This document shows positions 5,914 to 7,055 of a stretch of DNA of 7,055 bases, in pieces; position 1 is the first letter of the stretch; the number at the start of each line of letters is the position of its first letter. The stretch spans positions 845 to 7,899 of the forward strand of contig MIBM01000238.1 in NCBI GenBank assembly GCA_001830645.1. Direction: 5' to 3'. The notes beneath the pieces are model-generated. The model saw nothing but the letters and a program-made list of their open reading frames with translations, searched no databases and was not told where the DNA came from. Origin of the DNA: Spirochaetes bacterium RIFOXYC1_FULL_54_7. Lineage in GTDB: Bacteria; Spirochaetota; Spirochaetia; Treponematales; UBA12059. Made by a program: the position numbers and the translations under genes.

Positions 5914-6942
5914 ATGAAAATGCGATTCGCCATACTGGCCTTGCTCGTTTCGATCGGTCTGCCTGTATTTTCCCAGCCATTGGGTACCGCCTTGGGAACT
6001 CCGTTGGCTACGGTTAAACTTACCAAGACAGAAATAATCAACGACAAGCAATTCCGTGACGATGTTGCCAGGGTCGAAGAATTAAGAAAAACCAAGTTGA
6101 ATGATGTTGACCGAAAGGGATTTTTTGATTCCGTGGTGAATGATATACTTTTTTACCAGATGTGCGAGCGGGATGGGATCAAGGCCAGCGATGCCGAGGT
6201 GGACGCCTATCTGGCCCAGGTGAAGGGACAACTTGGCACCAATGTCACAAATGAACAATTCGAGGCTTATCTGGCTAACCAGGGTATACCGGTGGCAGAT
6301 CTACGCTCTTATTACCGCAAGCAGATCCTGCTCCAGCGCTGGTTGATGGCCACCAAGAGCAAGGAAATTGCTGCCATTCCTCCGATTGGCATAGATGAAG
6401 TCATCAAGACCTATGAATTGTACAAGTCAAGACTGGTGCGTCCCGACACCGTTCGCATAGCGTTTCTGTTCTATCCCTACAAGGACCGTACCGAAGCGGA
6501 GCGCACTAAAGGTGCGGCTTTGATTAAGGATCTGTCTGAACGTCTTGATCGTGGGGAGGCCTTTGATACCCTTCGTCTCAGGGCACAGGGAAATGGTTAC
6601 ACCGCCAGCAAGGATGCCCTCTTCTTTGAGCGTAACGAGAATTTCATAGGCCAGTTTGGCCAGAAGTTCTTCGACACCGTATTCTCCCTCAAGGATGGCA
6701 CCAATTCTGCTCCCTTCGAGAATGAGGCAGGATGGTGGATCGTCCGAAGGCTGGAATACTATCCACAGAGACAGCTTGAACTATCTGATACCTACAGACT
6801 AGGACAGCAGGGCAGTGTTCAGGATTACATCGGGCAGTTGCTAGCCCAGCAGAGGGAAAGCGACTTCATCAAGAAGGCCCTTGAAGAGCTTTTCGTGCAG
6901 CTACGCAAGCAGGCCGATATCAAGATCATAGGCAAGATCTAA
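5914..6942 (+). CDS. Exported SurA-like / parvulin-fold periplasmic chaperone
   Basis: This 342-residue protein has a Sec signal peptide (MKMR, hydrophobic 5-19, likely cleavage after Ser20 in PVFS-Q) and no lipobox cysteine, so it should be periplasmic. Residues about 35-160 resemble the SurA N-terminal chaperone domain (VVNDILFYQMCERDGIKASD; NEQFEAYLANQGIPVADLR). Residues about 178-283 follow the parvulin layout: a first strand (VRIAFLFYP), a helix with LDRGEAFDTLRLRA, FFDTVFSLKDGTNSAPFENEAGWWIV, then a C-terminal helix. The family's catalytic histidines are not visible and the GGDLG loop is absent, so prolyl isomerase activity is doubtful and a holdase role for outer-membrane proteins is more likely. 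The start at 5914 has GGAG (5904-5907) six bases upstream; TTG 5902 is rejected because it overlaps that site. nusB starts one base after the stop. Confidence 0.82.
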   Translation: MKMRFAILALLVSIGLPVFSQPLGTALGTPLATVKLTKTEIINDKQFRDDVARVEELRKTKLNDVDRKGFFDSVVNDILFYQMCERDGIKASDAEVDAYLAQVKGQLGTNVTNEQFEAYLANQGIPVADLRSYYRKQILLQRWLMATKSKEIAAIPPIGIDEVIKTYELYKSRLVRPDTVRIAFLFYPYKDRTEAERTKGAALIKDLSERLDRGEAFDTLRLRAQGNGYTASKDALFFERNENFIGQFGQKFFDTVFSLKDGTNSAPFENEAGWWIVRRLEYYPQRQLELSDTYRLGQQGSVQDYIGQLLAQQRESDFIKKALEELFVQLRKQADIKIIGKI

Positions 6943-6943
6943 G

Positions 6944-7055
6944 ATGGCATCGCGGAGGAAAGCCCGCATCCTTGCGTTCCAGGCCTTGTACGCCTGGGAC
7001 GCATCCGGTGTGTCTGCAGCGGATTTATTGACTTTTTCATGGCTCGGCGACGAAA
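6944..7055 (+). CDS. nusB: Transcription antitermination protein NusB, N-terminal part (cut by window end)
   Basis: The first 37 residues begin MASRRKARILAFQALYAWD, closely matching the NusB opening (RRKAR, ALQALYxWD), an Arg/Lys-rich segment that in this family contacts boxA RNA. NusB with NusE (S10) supports antitermination on rRNA operons. Only the N-terminus is visible, so domain completeness cannot be judged. The ATG lies one base after the TAA of the SurA-like gene and has no clear Shine-Dalgarno of its own, suggesting translational coupling and co-transcription. Confidence 0.88.
   Translation, partial: MASRRKARILAFQALYAWDASGVSAADLLTFSWLGDE

Noticed and set aside
5515..6051. Minus-strand open frame of 178 codons across the J-domain and SurA-like genes
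   Set aside because: It spans two well-supported plus-strand genes and their promoter region, and is Arg/Ser-rich with no recognisable domain.

Overview
The window looks like ordinary chromosome of a spirochaete, probably from the Treponema/Spirochaeta group. The GAPDH sequence, the long Pgk with a lysine-rich insert, and the order gap-pgk-tpiA-secG followed by a J-domain protein, a SurA-like protein and nusB all suggest this. The assignment rests on remembered family resemblance, not a search. GC content is moderate and looks even throughout. I see no insertion sequence, integrase, CRISPR array, tRNA or rRNA.

Layout. The left end (1-797, minus strand) is the N-terminal part of a class A penicillin-binding protein: a membrane anchor followed by a GT51 peptidoglycan glycosyltransferase domain. 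It runs off the window. A divergent intergenic region of about 300 bases (798-1099) separates it from gap. This region holds a well-formed minus-strand rho-independent terminator (869-845), the 3' end of a candidate structured small RNA that I cannot assign to a family. It also holds a candidate penicillin-binding protein promoter close enough to the start codon to give a nearly leaderless mRNA, and a strong sigma-70-type promoter for gap.

On the plus strand, gap (GAPDH), pgk (phosphoglycerate kinase) and tpiA (triosephosphate isomerase) form a lower-glycolysis cluster. A strong terminator lies between gap and pgk, and one of its arms can also pair with an upstream segment, so pgk expression probably depends on read-through or a promoter inside this region. 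pgk and tpiA are about 22 bases apart. secG follows after 144 bases that contain a long imperfect inverted repeat. Next come a J-domain/TPR-like protein with almost no Shine-Dalgarno sequence, an exported SurA/parvulin-like protein with its own extended -10 promoter candidate, and the start of nusB, one base after the preceding stop codon.

Functionally the window joins three themes. The first is central carbon metabolism: GAPDH and Pgk make ATP from triose phosphate, and TPI feeds them. The second is protein export and envelope assembly: SecG in the translocase, a periplasmic SurA-like chaperone, and the peptidoglycan polymerase. The third is the general gene-expression machinery (NusB) together with a DnaK co-chaperone. 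I found no clear new defence or mobile system. The most novel-looking items are the candidate small RNA with a C-rich, anti-Shine-Dalgarno loop, the overlapping hairpins between gap and pgk, and an unused strong Shine-Dalgarno sequence after secG.
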